Positions 10,441 through 18,636 of a DNA stretch of 64,000 bases are shown in pieces. The stretch's first letter is position 1, and every line of letters starts with the position of its first letter. The stretch is from CAYGVT01 sp964353355 (lineage in GTDB: Archaea > Thermoplasmatota > DTKX01 > GCA-020343715): assembly GCA_964353355.1 (NCBI GenBank), contig CAYGVT010000143.1, positions 1 to 64,000 of the forward strand, given 5' to 3'. The notes under the pieces are model-generated. The model made no database searches. It was not told the DNA's origin and saw only the letters and a program-made list of their open reading frames with translations. The position numbers and the translations under genes were made by a program.

Positions 10441-13400
10441 ATGATGGCTCTGAGGAAGACCGTTTGCGCCCTGACCGTCCTGATGCTGGTCATGTCATGC
10501 ATGACCATGGTGGCAATCTCGGCCCCCGCCCCACCGACCGGTGAGGCCTCGACCGACGTCGCCCCCGTGGACGACGTGATCACGCTGCCAGCGCCCTCGA
10601 CCGATATAAACCCCCTCGGGGACGACACCGTCTCGCTGCCCCCGGTGAGGGAGCCCAGCATGCTCGAGGGCCTTCCGAACGTTAACCTAGACACGTGGGC
10701 CAGGCTGCCCATCGGCAAGGACGGCAAGGGCACGCTCATCCGCGGCGAGACCGATTCCCGCGCGCCCACGACCAAGATCCTCCTCGTCGACGACGACGAT
10801 TCCAGTAATGTCGGCACGGAGGAAAAATGGAACAACTCTGGCCCGTACGGGATGGACACCGGCTTCATCATCGATGAGGCGCTCACCGACGCCGGGTTCA
10901 CCCACGACAGCTACGTCGTCGAGGCCTTCCAGAACGGCCCCGACTTCCAGATGATGACGAACTACTCGACCATCATCTGGGCCTTCGGCTACGAGTGGGG
11001 CTACGGCCCGACGCTCACGCGCGCCGACTACTGGCGCCTCCAGTCCTTCATGGACGCCGGTGGCTCCGTGTGGTTCATCGGCAACGCGCTCGTCAGCAGC
11101 CTCTACGGCCTCGTGAACTACACGAAGACCGGCCAGAACAGGTTCGCGGCCGACGACTTCGCGCTGAAGTACCTGGGCATCGAGGAGTACTTCCCCTGGA
11201 GCGGCATACCCGGCATCGCCAACACCACCTCCAACGCCATCATGGACGGCACCGAGCAGTACGCCACCCAGAGGTTCTTCGACGAGTTCGACGACCCGCC
11301 CCAGCTGTTCTCCGACGTCACGCGCCCCGTCGCAGGGGGCCTCAAGGTCCTCATCGGCGACTCCCATGGCGCTTGGGGCCGTGATTTCAACGACGAGCCC
11401 GTCGCCATCGCCTACGACTCGGGCACCTGGCGCGTGGCCACGTTCAGCCTCGACCTCACCTGCATCGCGAGCGGCACCGACAGGGCCGACATCGCCACCA
11501 AGGTGATGGGATGGCTGACGCGCGGCGGCGCGCAGTCCGTCGACTTCGCGCAGAAGCTGCCCCTGCACTCCGTCTTCAACTGGTACGTCGAGGTCGAGGA
11601 CCAGGCCCCGCTGTGGACCTCCGACTGGGACTTCGGCTTCTGGAGCCAATACTACAACCCCATCACGGCCACCATCCACACGAAGGAGAACTTCACGGCC
11701 ATCGCCCACTTCGAGAACCAGGGCAGGACCAACGAGCGCAACTTCGACGTGAGGTTCGTCGTGCGTGACGCGGCCAACAGGGAGCTCGCGAACTTCACCA
11801 AGACCGGCTCCGTCGACTCCAGGTTGACGGGCGAGGTCTCGATGACCTTCAAGCCAGTGCGCGCCGGCTTCTACGTCGTGCTCTCGAACATCACGCTCAC
11901 CGGCGACCCCAAGACCGGCGACAACGCCGCCGGCTCGCTCATCCAGGCGCCCACCTGGGTGGACGACATCGAGAACGGCACGACCGTATGGAACAAGTCC
12001 GGCGCTTGGGCGGTCGTCAACGCCGTCGCCGACAGCAACACGCCCACCCACGCCTGGCAGCTCAAGCGCAACAACTACCAGACCACGGGCGATGCGCTCG
12101 AGACCCCCCTCATCGACCTCCGGTTCTACAACACGAGCTTCTCGCACCCCGCGGCCCCTGGCTTCAACATGATCTGGTACAACTTCTTCTTCAAGGGGAG
12201 GATGTACGGCACTGGCCAGGACTCGGTGGATGTGCAGATGAAGGCCTCGAACGACACCAACTGGCACTCGCTGTTCAAGGTCGACGGCAACACCCAGGTC
12301 GGCACCGGCATCGCCAACGGCGACTTCACCGGCGGCTGGTACCGGTTCAACTCCGGCATCTACCTCGGGGACTACGCGGGCCAGACGCTTCACATCCGGT
12401 TCTACTTCGTGAAGGGCGCGCAGCTCTCGCAGTCCTGGTGGTCGGTCGACGACAACCGGGTGTGGATGCAAGAGGAGATGAACATCGCCCCCTGGTTCAT
12501 GGCCAAGACCCCCCTCGGGCCCAACTACGAGATGGACGTGGGCTCGTCCCAGGTGTTCGACCTCACGATCCAGGACCCCAACGGCGACTCCCCCCTCACC
12601 ATCAAGTGGCTCGAGAACTTCAACGAGAGGACCGACTGGGCCGGCAGGACCTCGGTCACCCTCAACGTCCCGAAGGACGCGCCCGTCGGCGACAAGTACC
12701 ACCGCGGGAGCACCCTCAACATCGCCGTCCAGGCCGGCGACGGACTGGACCTGAACGACACCTTCTGGAACGTGAAGCTGATGGACCCGAGGCCGAGGGC
12801 CAGCGCCGAGTTCACGGGCCTCATCGACATCAACGAGGACGCGCCGAAGGACGTGAACATGGCGCCCTGGTTCGTGGACATCGAGGGCCAGAGCTTCACG
12901 GTGACCTCCGCGGGCTCCGCCAACATAAAATCCACGACGGTCACCGGCACCATCCTGAACCTGACCAACAAGCTGCCCAACTGGAACGGCGAGGAGAACA
13001 TCACCCTCAAGGTGACCGACTCGGCCAGCTCCATCGCGAACTTCACGCTGCGCGTGCGCGTGCTGCCCGTGAACGACGCGCCGAAGGTCAAGGTCGTGCA
13101 GCTGCCCGACGGGCTGCAGGACGAACCCTACAGCTCAAACCTGACCGCGACGGACGTCGACAACGTGGTGTCGGAGCTCAGCTGGTCCGACGACTCGCCG
13201 CTGTTCCAGATAACGAACTCGGGCGAGATAGCGTTCAGGCCCGACAACGCGGACGTGGGCTACCACACCTTCAACGTCACCGCCTCCGACCCGGACCAGG
13301 CCACGCACACCGTGGAGCTCACGCTCTTCGTCGCGAACGTCAACGACCCGCCGGAGCTGCGGTACATACCGCCGCAGTCCGCCGACGAGGACTCCGTGTG

Positions 13401-14604
13401 GACGTTCGACGTGTCGGCCTACGTGGAGGACCCGGACCTCGAGCTCCCCGCCGAGTTCCGCGACAGGATCACCTACCGCGACGACACGCCCAAGCTGGAC
13501 ACGAACCTCGAGACGGGCATCGTGACGTGGGACATGCCCACCAACGAGGACGTGGGCGACTTCTACTTCAAGATAACCGTCCAGGACAGCAAGGGCCGGT
13601 ACGCCGAGCAGGAGATCAAGATCGGCGTCAACAACACCAACGACGAGCCCAAGCTCGGCTCCATCCAGAGGCAAACGCTGCACCAGGACGCGCAGTACGT
13701 GTACACCGTCCCCGCCACCGACGACGACACCGCCGTGCCGTCGGCGAACGAGGAGCTCACGTTCACCAACGACCGCACCGAGCTGTTCACCATCGACGCG
13801 GTCGGGGGCCGCATCTCGTTCACGCCGGTGAACAACCAAGTCGGCGTCTGGGAGATAAACATCACCGTCACCGACATCGAGGGCGCCTCCGCCACCAAGA
13901 AGGTCGTCTTCGAGGTCGTGAACAAGAACGACGCCCCCGAGCTGGATGTCAAACGCACGCACATCCTGACCGAGGACCAGCCCTTCGAGTTCCAGGTCGT
14001 GGCCACCGACCCCGACATGGAGCTCCGGCTCGTCGACGGTCAGAGGGTCGACCCGTCGGAGGAGCTCGAGTTCCGCACGAACTCGACCAAGGTGCCCATC
14101 GACCGCGACACCGGCATGATCAGCTTCACACCGACGCAGGCCGAGGTCGGTGAGTTCGCGGTCAAGATCACGGTCATCGACAGCGCCTCCGAGGCCGAGA
14201 CCGCGGACGTGCTGTTCAAGGTGACCAACGTGAACGACCCGCCGGCCGAGCTGCGCATCGTGGGCATACTCGAGGGCCAACAGCTCACGCAGGGCAAGGC
14301 CTATCAGCTCATCGGCTCGGCGACCGACGTCGACAACGGCGTCGACCAGCTGACGTACCAGTGGTACGAGAACGCCCTCATCGTCGGCCAGACCGCGACG
14401 GTGCAGTGGAAGCCGAAGAGCACGGGCCTCGTGACCGTGAAGCTCGTGGTGTCCGACCCCGACAGCGGCCAGACGATGTACAACATGACGGTGAACGTGA
14501 AGAAGAAGGCGGACGAGCCGGGCTTCGGGGCCTTCGCGGCCTTCGCGGCCTTCGTCATCGCGTCGAGCATGGTCGCAGCGGCCTGGCGCAGGCGCAAGCT
14601 CTGA
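10441..14604 (+). CDS. Giant cell-surface protein with GATase-like and cadherin-like domains, PGF-CTERM-type tail
   Basis: This 1387-residue exported protein begins with a signal peptide (about 1-28). Residues about 115-330 resemble a glutamine-amidotransferase-like fold (TKILLVDDDDSS ... GGSVWFIGNALVSS). A CARDB-like stretch and a jelly-roll-like module follow, and from about 780 to 1350 there are at least five cadherin/Ig-like repeats marked by VNDAPKV, VNDPPEL, NTNDEP, NKNDAPEL and VNDPPAE. The C-terminus is DEPGFGAFAAFAAF, a hydrophobic helix and WRRRKL. That is the layout of PGF-CTERM signals cut by archaeosortase ArtA. It probably forms a wall- or membrane-attached stalk. Ligands are unknown. 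Confidence 0.85.
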   Translation: MMALRKTVCALTVLMLVMSCMTMVAISAPAPPTGEASTDVAPVDDVITLPAPSTDINPLGDDTVSLPPVREPSMLEGLPNVNLDTWARLPIGKDGKGTLIRGETDSRAPTTKILLVDDDDSSNVGTEEKWNNSGPYGMDTGFIIDEALTDAGFTHDSYVVEAFQNGPDFQMMTNYSTIIWAFGYEWGYGPTLTRADYWRLQSFMDAGGSVWFIGNALVSSLYGLVNYTKTGQNRFAADDFALKYLGIEEYFPWSGIPGIANTTSNAIMDGTEQYATQRFFDEFDDPPQLFSDVTRPVAGGLKVLIGDSHGAWGRDFNDEPVAIAYDSGTWRVATFSLDLTCIASGTDRADIATKVMGWLTRGGAQSVDFAQKLPLHSVFNWYVEVEDQAPLWTSDWDFGFWSQYYNPITATIHTKENFTAIAHFENQGRTNERNFDVRFVVRDAANRELANFTKTGSVDSRLTGEVSMTFKPVRAGFYVVLSNITLTGDPKTGDNAAGSLIQAPTWVDDIENGTTVWNKSGAWAVVNAVADSNTPTHAWQLKRNNYQTTGDALETPLIDLRFYNTSFSHPAAPGFNMIWYNFFFKGRMYGTGQDSVDVQMKASNDTNWHSLFKVDGNTQVGTGIANGDFTGGWYRFNSGIYLGDYAGQTLHIRFYFVKGAQLSQSWWSVDDNRVWMQEEMNIAPWFMAKTPLGPNYEMDVGSSQVFDLTIQDPNGDSPLTIKWLENFNERTDWAGRTSVTLNVPKDAPVGDKYHRGSTLNIAVQAGDGLDLNDTFWNVKLMDPRPRASAEFTGLIDINEDAPKDVNMAPWFVDIEGQSFTVTSAGSANIKSTTVTGTILNLTNKLPNWNGEENITLKVTDSASSIANFTLRVRVLPVNDAPKVKVVQLPDGLQDEPYSSNLTATDVDNVVSELSWSDDSPLFQITNSGEIAFRPDNADVGYHTFNVTASDPDQATHTVELTLFVANVNDPPELRYIPPQSADEDSVWTFDVSAYVEDPDLELPAEFRDRITYRDDTPKLDTNLETGIVTWDMPTNEDVGDFYFKITVQDSKGRYAEQEIKIGVNNTNDEPKLGSIQRQTLHQDAQYVYTVPATDDDTAVPSANEELTFTNDRTELFTIDAVGGRISFTPVNNQVGVWEINITVTDIEGASATKKVVFEVVNKNDAPELDVKRTHILTEDQPFEFQVVATDPDMELRLVDGQRVDPSEELEFRTNSTKVPIDRDTGMISFTPTQAEVGEFAVKITVIDSASEAETADVLFKVTNVNDPPAELRIVGILEGQQLTQGKAYQLIGSATDVDNGVDQLTYQWYENALIVGQTATVQWKPKSTGLVTVKLVVSDPDSGQTMYNMTVNVKKKADEPGFGAFAAFAAFVIASSMVAAAWRRRKL

Positions 14605-14625
14605 GACAGGCTGCGGCGAGGAACA

Positions 14626-14657
14626 GGTGGGCGCGGCGGACGACCGCCGCGCCCACC
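14626..14657 (+). terminator. Perfect 14-bp hairpin with T-rich tail
   Basis: GGTGGGCGCGGCGG, loop ACGA and CCGCCGCGCCCACC form a perfect stem 22 nt after the stop of the surface protein, followed by ACCTTTATTTTTC. The T-rich tail also serves as the TATA box of the next gene. Confidence 0.7.
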
Positions 14658-14658
14658 A

Positions 14659-14669
14659 CCTTTATTTTT
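14659..14669 (+). promoter_or_regulatory. TATA box of the CinA-like gene
   Basis: CCTTTATTTTT is centred 27 nt upstream of the GTG start at 14691, giving a leaderless mRNA. It directly abuts the terminator hairpin of the preceding gene. Confidence 0.65.
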
Positions 14670-14690
14670 CCCCTTCCCCTTGACCCCCCC

Positions 14691-15521
14691 GTGAGGGTCG
14701 AGCTGCTCCTGATGGGCGACGAGCTCCTCGAGGGCTCCGGTGGCGTCCAGCCCGGCTACATCTCCGAGATGCTCGACGTCATCCATGCCGAGCTGGGCCG
14801 GGCGGGCGCGTCCGTCGGCCGCCTGACCGTCGTGGGCGACGGCGAGGGCGAGCTCGCGGGCGCGCTTCGCGAAGCGGCCGCGCGGGGGGCGCGCGCCGTC
14901 GTCACCTTCGGCGGTCTGGGCCCCACGCACGACGACCGCGCGCGCGAGGAGGCAGCGGCCGTCCTGGGCAGGGGCTCGCCCAAGGTCCACCCCGAGGCGA
15001 TGGCGTGGATGCTCGCGGGGTTCGAGGCCAAGGGCGTGCCCCCTCCAGCACCGGGCTCGCCGCAGGAGCGCATGGCCCACTGCCCGCCGGGCGCGAGGGC
15101 GCTGCGCAACGTGGTGGGCATGGCCGCCGGTCTCCTTTTCGACCTCCCCCCGTCCACGCGCGTGTGGTGCCTGCCCGGGGTCACCATCGAGGCCCTCCCC
15201 ATGTGGGAGCTCCACGTCATGCCAGAGGTCGAGGCCATGTGCGCGGGACAGGCGCCGCAGGGGGCGGCGACCGTCGTGGTCCGTGGGCTGCGCGAGGGCG
15301 CGGTCGCGCCCGTCGTCAACGACCTGCTCGCGCGGAGGGGCGCCGTCAGGGCGGGCGTCTACCTCATGGAGCTCGAGGGCGACCGGTTCCGTGCCGTCCG
15401 CGTCGTGCTCCGGGGCCCACCGGACGAGGTCGGGAGGGCCTCCGAGGAGCTGGCCGCGGCGCTGCGGGCCATGCCGGGCGCCACCGTGGACCCTGTCGCA
15501 GGGGGTGGGGGCCATGGCTAG
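14691..15521 (+). CDS. CinA/MoaB-type (MoCF_biosynth) domain protein
   Basis: The 276-residue protein begins VRVELLLMGDELLEG and continues with VVTFGGLGPTHDDRAREEAA, the molybdopterin-binding (MoCF) fold as found in CinA N-terminal domains and MoaB/MogA. A second part (about 190-276) resembles the CinA KH-type linker; the NMN deamidase domain is absent, as is common in archaea. Its role may be nucleotide-pyrophosphatase activity as in CinA or a cofactor step; the sequence does not decide. The GTG start fits both the domain boundary and the TATA spacing. Its stop overlaps the start of the downstream uracil-DNA glycosylase by 8 bases, so the two are co-transcribed. Confidence 0.8.
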   Translation: MRVELLLMGDELLEGSGGVQPGYISEMLDVIHAELGRAGASVGRLTVVGDGEGELAGALREAAARGARAVVTFGGLGPTHDDRAREEAAAVLGRGSPKVHPEAMAWMLAGFEAKGVPPPAPGSPQERMAHCPPGARALRNVVGMAAGLLFDLPPSTRVWCLPGVTIEALPMWELHVMPEVEAMCAGQAPQGAATVVVRGLREGAVAPVVNDLLARRGAVRAGVYLMELEGDRFRAVRVVLRGPPDEVGRASEELAAALRAMPGATVDPVAGGGGHG

Positions 15522-16071
15522 GTCGAGCCCCCTCGGCGTCGACCTGGACTGCGCGAGGTGCGCGCTGTCCAGGGAGCGCACGCAGGTGGTGCCTGGCTCG
15601 GGCTCTCCGCATGCGCCGCTCATGCTGGTGGGCGAGGCGCCTGGCGCGCGCGAGGATGAGCACGGCGCGCCCTTCGTGGGCCGCGCGGGGAAGGTCCTGG
15701 ACTCGGTGATGGCAGAGGCCGACCTCGACCGCGGGGACGTGTGGCTCGCCAACGCCGTGAGGTGCCGGCCACCCGGCAACCGGCGGCCGCGCCCGGAGGA
15801 GCTGGCCGCATGCTCGTTCCAGCTCGACGCCGAGCTGCGCGCGGTCGCCCCGCGCGTGTTGGTGCTGCTGGGCGCGTCGGCGGCCAGGGCAGTGCTGGGG
15901 CGCGTGGTCAAGGTGGAGGCCGAGCGCGGGAGGGACCACCGCGTCCGCCGCGCGGGGCTGGACCTCACCTGCATCGTCACCTTCCATCCGCAGGGCCTCG
16001 TCTATCGCCCCTCCGCGCGCGGCGACATGGTGGACGCGCTGCGGCGCGCCCATGAGCTCTCCCAGGGATGA
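15514..16071 (+). CDS. Uracil-DNA glycosylase, family 4 (UDGa)
   Basis: The 185-residue enzyme removes uracil from DNA as the first step of base-excision repair. It has the family-4 active-site stretch GEAPGAREDEHGAPFVGRAG (about 34-53), the FHPQ motif region (VTFHPQGLVYRP, about 155) and cysteines of the [4Fe-4S] cluster (CARCALS near 11, C around 85 and 101). The ATG at 15514 lies inside the end of the upstream CinA-like gene with a GGGGGTGGGGG tract as ribosome binding site, showing translational coupling. The length is slightly short but normal for thermophile and archaeal UDGa. Confidence 0.92.
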   Translation: MARSSPLGVDLDCARCALSRERTQVVPGSGSPHAPLMLVGEAPGAREDEHGAPFVGRAGKVLDSVMAEADLDRGDVWLANAVRCRPPGNRRPRPEELAACSFQLDAELRAVAPRVLVLLGASAARAVLGRVVKVEAERGRDHRVRRAGLDLTCIVTFHPQGLVYRPSARGDMVDALRRAHELSQG

Positions 16072-16089
16072 CCTGGCCCGCTCCCCCGC

Positions 16090-16190
16090 GACCGCCCCGC
16101 ATCGCCATCCCCCCGCACCGCCACCACCCCACGTCACCGACACCTCGCACCGCCATCCCCCGCACCGCCACCCCCTCTCCCGCCTCGCCG
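16090..16190 (+). repeat. Degenerate CACCGCCATCCCCC low-complexity repeat
   Basis: Several imperfect copies of CACCGCCATCCCCC / CACCGCCACCCCC fill the space between the glycosylase gene and the next coding region. Translated readings are Pro/His-rich and unlike the neighbouring proteins, so this is treated as non-coding. Confidence 0.6.
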
Positions 16191-16223
16191 CCTTCCACCT
16201 TCGCACACCCGCCCGAAAGCCTA

Positions 16224-16763
16224 ATGACGGGCGCGCGGCCTACCAGTCGCGTGGCCGCCCGCCGCGTGAGCTTCTGGTCCGCCGCGCGCACCGTCAACGA
16301 GGACCTCATCCTGAGGAGGTTGGACCGGCACGGCGAGCTCGTGTGCCACGCCACCGAGGTCCCGCTCGAGCCCCGGTACACCACCGCGCGGGACGTCGCC
16401 TGCTACCTTGCGGATGTGCTGGCGCTCTTCCGCGGAGCGCAGGGCCTCGTGCTCGTGGGCATCGAGGTCAAGGACCGCGGCGCGCCAGTGGGCCCCCGCA
16501 CGGCCACGCGCTACCTCGAGGCCTACGGCCGGTCGTGCCAGCACTTCTACTTGGCCGCGAACGGGTTCTCGCCGCGCGTGTTCGCGATGCGGGACGTGGG
16601 GCTCTTCCACCTGGGCCGCAGGGAGGTCGTCAAGGGCGCGGGGGCGCTGCGCCCCCAGCCCGCGCTCTGGCGGTCCGCGGTCGCGCGGCTCGCCGAGGTG
16701 TGCCACGTCAAGGTGGACGTGCCACGCGACCCCCTGCAGACCACGCTCGTCGACGAGGCCTAG
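16224..16763 (+). CDS. Uncharacterised protein, possible PD-(D/E)XK-type nuclease fold
   Basis: Starting at the ATG at 16224 the protein has 179 residues. A strand-like segment GLVLVGIEVKDRG (about 75-87) with an E-x-K pair, followed by a helix (TATRYLEAYGRSCQHFY), is the core layout of restriction-endonuclease-like nucleases. A C-terminal half with conserved-looking FHLGRREVVKG follows. The catalytic aspartate that should precede the E-x-K is not obvious, so activity is uncertain. The open frame extends upstream to 16068 through the low-complexity repeat, which is unlikely to be translated. It lies just downstream of a DNA repair gene, which would fit a nucleic-acid role but does not prove it. 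Confidence 0.6.
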   Translation: MTGARPTSRVAARRVSFWSAARTVNEDLILRRLDRHGELVCHATEVPLEPRYTTARDVACYLADVLALFRGAQGLVLVGIEVKDRGAPVGPRTATRYLEAYGRSCQHFYLAANGFSPRVFAMRDVGLFHLGRREVVKGAGALRPQPALWRSAVARLAEVCHVKVDVPRDPLQTTLVDEA

Positions 16764-16891
16764 ACGGTGTACCGGGGTCGGTCCCGTATGGGTGTTGTGG
16801 GGACCCGTGCCAGAGGGTGATTCTCGCGGGAGGTAGCTGGGTGGCAAACCTTATTTATGGGGGAGTTTGATGGGTCCTTGGAGCGGGTACC

Positions 16892-17311
16892 ATGGCCACG
16901 GGCAGAAGGCTCATCAGGATTGAGCAGGGCGAGCTCATCGAGATCAAGTCCATCTACGAGAGCGTGATGAACCTGGCGGCGAACGGCCTGTTCTTCAGGG
17001 CCGGCCAGGTGATGGGAAGGGGCATTGCCCAGCGCGCGACCGCCAGGGGCGGCCCGTTCCTCAAGGCCTTCGCCGAGCTGCTGGTCGAGGAGGGCTGGGC
17101 CCAGACGGTCGAGCTCAGCGAGGACCAGGTGGCCATCACGGGGGGCATCGAGTCACGGCCAGGCGTCGACCGCTCATGCAACATCCTGCGCGGCATCGTC
17201 GCCGAGGTCTACTCCAAGCACACCGGCTCCAAGCTCTTCTGCCACGAGGTCGAGTGCCAGGGCTCCGGCTCCAATCGGTGCGTGTTCAAGATACGCAAGG
17301 GGGCGGTCTGA
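16892..17311 (+). CDS. V4R (4-vinyl reductase) domain protein
   Basis: The 139-residue protein is essentially one V4R domain: an N-terminal helix region (KSIYESVMNLAANGLFFRAG), a middle GGPFLKAFAELLVEEGWAQ and a C-terminal SKLFCHEVECQGSGSNRCVF with three cysteines in the positions typical of V4R domains. These bind small hydrophobic molecules or act as redox and ligand sensors. A TATA box (CCTTATTTATGG) lies about 36 nt upstream. The stop TGA is one base from the GTG start of the KaiC-like ATPase, so the two form an operon in which the V4R protein may be the sensor and the ATPase the output. Confidence 0.82.
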   Translation: MATGRRLIRIEQGELIEIKSIYESVMNLAANGLFFRAGQVMGRGIAQRATARGGPFLKAFAELLVEEGWAQTVELSEDQVAITGGIESRPGVDRSCNILRGIVAEVYSKHTGSKLFCHEVECQGSGSNRCVFKIRKGAV

Positions 17312-17312
17312 C

Positions 17313-17996
17313 GTGCCCATCCATCGCAGCCCCTCCGGCATACCGGGACTCGACGAGCTCATAGACGGGGGCTTCCCGGTCCCCTCGACCATCCTCGTCG
17401 CCGGCGAGCCTGGCACGGGGAAGACCACGCTCGCGGTCCAGGGCCTGTTCGACGTCGCCCGCCATGGGGGGGTCGGCGTCTACCTCACGGCCATCTCCGA
17501 GCCGCCCTGGGTCGTGCAGTCGTTCCTCTCGAACTACTCGTTCTACGACGCGGCGCTCGTGGACGCCAACAAGGTCTACTTCGCCGACATGGGCTCCTAC
17601 CTGGTCTACGAGCCCGAGAACTTCCTGGCGCGGCTCGAGGAGGTCGTCGAGACCTACTCGCCGGACCGGCTGGTCATCGACCCCATCACGCCCATCAAGG
17701 ACATCCTCGCGAAGAAGAACATCAACGACCGCGAGTTCCTGCACAACCTGTTCGCCTACCTCAAGACGCTCTCGTGCACCACGCTGGTCACCGGCGAGGA
17801 GACCTACGAGGACATCCCGGGTTCCCTCGAGGCCTACATGGTGGACGGCATCATAGTGATGTCCTACCCCGAGCAGGAGGGCGTGCGGCGCAAGTACATC
17901 GAGGTCCTCAAGATGCGCGGCACGAACCACACCACCGGCCGCCAGCTGCTGGACGTAACGTCCGACGGCGTCACCATCCAGGCCGGGCTGCGCTGA
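17313..17996 (+). CDS. KaiC/RadA-like ATPase
   Basis: This 227-residue single-domain RecA-superfamily ATPase starts PIHRSPSGIPGLDELIDGGF, the KaiC-type entry motif. It has Walker A GEPGTGKTT (about 31-39) and Walker B DRLVIDPITP (about 110), and ends with the KaiC-like YPEQEGVRRKYIEVLKMRGT. Archaeal single-domain KaiC homologues act in signalling, often next to sensor or regulator genes. The GTG start overlaps the end of the V4R gene region (two-base spacing). No kinase-specific residues can be assigned by eye. Confidence 0.88.
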   Translation: MPIHRSPSGIPGLDELIDGGFPVPSTILVAGEPGTGKTTLAVQGLFDVARHGGVGVYLTAISEPPWVVQSFLSNYSFYDAALVDANKVYFADMGSYLVYEPENFLARLEEVVETYSPDRLVIDPITPIKDILAKKNINDREFLHNLFAYLKTLSCTTLVTGEETYEDIPGSLEAYMVDGIIVMSYPEQEGVRRKYIEVLKMRGTNHTTGRQLLDVTSDGVTIQAGLR

Positions 17997-18117
17997 GCGT
18001 GGCTTGGGTGGTAAGGCACCGCCGCCCGATGGCGTGTCGATTTGTCAAGAGGTCCCAGCGAGGGCCAGTGCGGTCCCTCGAGGGTGGATGCTGTCGCCCA
18101 GGGATGTGAGGGGGGGA

Positions 18118-18139
18118 ACGGGGCGGTTCCCCGCCCCGT
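18118..18139. terminator. Hairpin between convergent genes
   Basis: ACGGGGCGG, loop TTCC and CCGCCCCGT form a perfect 9-bp stem between the KaiC-like gene (ends 17996) and the convergent ribbon-helix-helix gene (ends 18188). It could end transcription from either side. Nothing else is seen in 17997-18187. Confidence 0.5.
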
Positions 18140-18187
18140 GGTGCACCCCACGCCCATCTTCCAAAGCCTGCTTCCCTGCCCTGCGCC

Positions 18188-18466
18188 TCACGGCCTGAGG
18201 TACTTCGCCTCGACCTCCTCGAGCTCGGCCGCCTTCATGTCGAGCTCTTGGAGGCGCTTCTGTTTCTCCAGCACGAGGTCGACCCTCGCGTAGAGGAGGT
18301 CCCGCACCGCCGTTCGGATGGCCTCGGACCTTGATGGGAAGTCGTCAACGCGGACCAGGAGGTCGAGCCTCTTGAGCCAGCGGGATGGCAGTCGGATCGT
18401 GATCTTCTCATTCTCCTCCTCCATCCTCATCACCTCACGAGGGTCTATTCGACCTCTTTTGTCCAT
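18188..18466 (-). CDS. Ribbon-helix-helix (CopG-type) transcriptional regulator
   Basis: The 92-residue protein carries an RHH domain: the DNA-contacting strand EKITIRLPSRWLKRLDLLV followed by FPSRSEAIRTAVRDLLY. A charged coiled-coil tail (LVLEKQKRLQELDMKAAELE) may mediate oligomerisation. The start at 18466 is chosen because the TATA box at 18501-18511 predicts transcription from about 18480 and AAAGG precedes this ATG; shorter starts at 18430 or 18424 (GAGGTG upstream) are possible. It diverges from pyrF, and the two promoters lie within 110 bp, so it might regulate itself or pyrF. That is inference only. Confidence 0.8.
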   Translation of the reverse strand: MDKRGRIDPREVMRMEEENEKITIRLPSRWLKRLDLLVRVDDFPSRSEAIRTAVRDLLYARVDLVLEKQKRLQELDMKAAELEEVEAKYLRP

Positions 18467-18500
18467 CCTTTGTCCGACAAACGCCATAACATCCGGGGTG

Positions 18501-18511
18501 CTATAAATACC
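18501..18511 (-). promoter_or_regulatory. TATA box of the RHH regulator
   Basis: GGTATTTATAG on the minus strand lies about 40 nt from the ATG at 18466. The position of this box excludes the longer readings that begin at 18487 or further upstream. Confidence 0.6.
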
Positions 18512-18636
18512 TTGCGACACGGCTCCCAGCGGGCGACGCACGCGCGCTGGACATCGAGACTTGCGACCTACCGGGCCGCACGTCGCGCCTCGGTCGCGGC
18601 GGCACACTTATGAAAAGGAGCGCCCATGGGGGCGCG

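Noticed and set aside
10687..12702. Large antisense open frame opposite the surface protein (minus strand)
   Set aside because: It is a shadow of the GC-rich coding strand with Val/Gly/Arg-rich composition. Similar shadows occur opposite every large gene in the window.
16068..16223. N-terminal extension of the possible nuclease through a Pro/His-rich sequence
   Set aside because: The sequence is a low-complexity repeat and the ATG at 16224 gives a compact domain.
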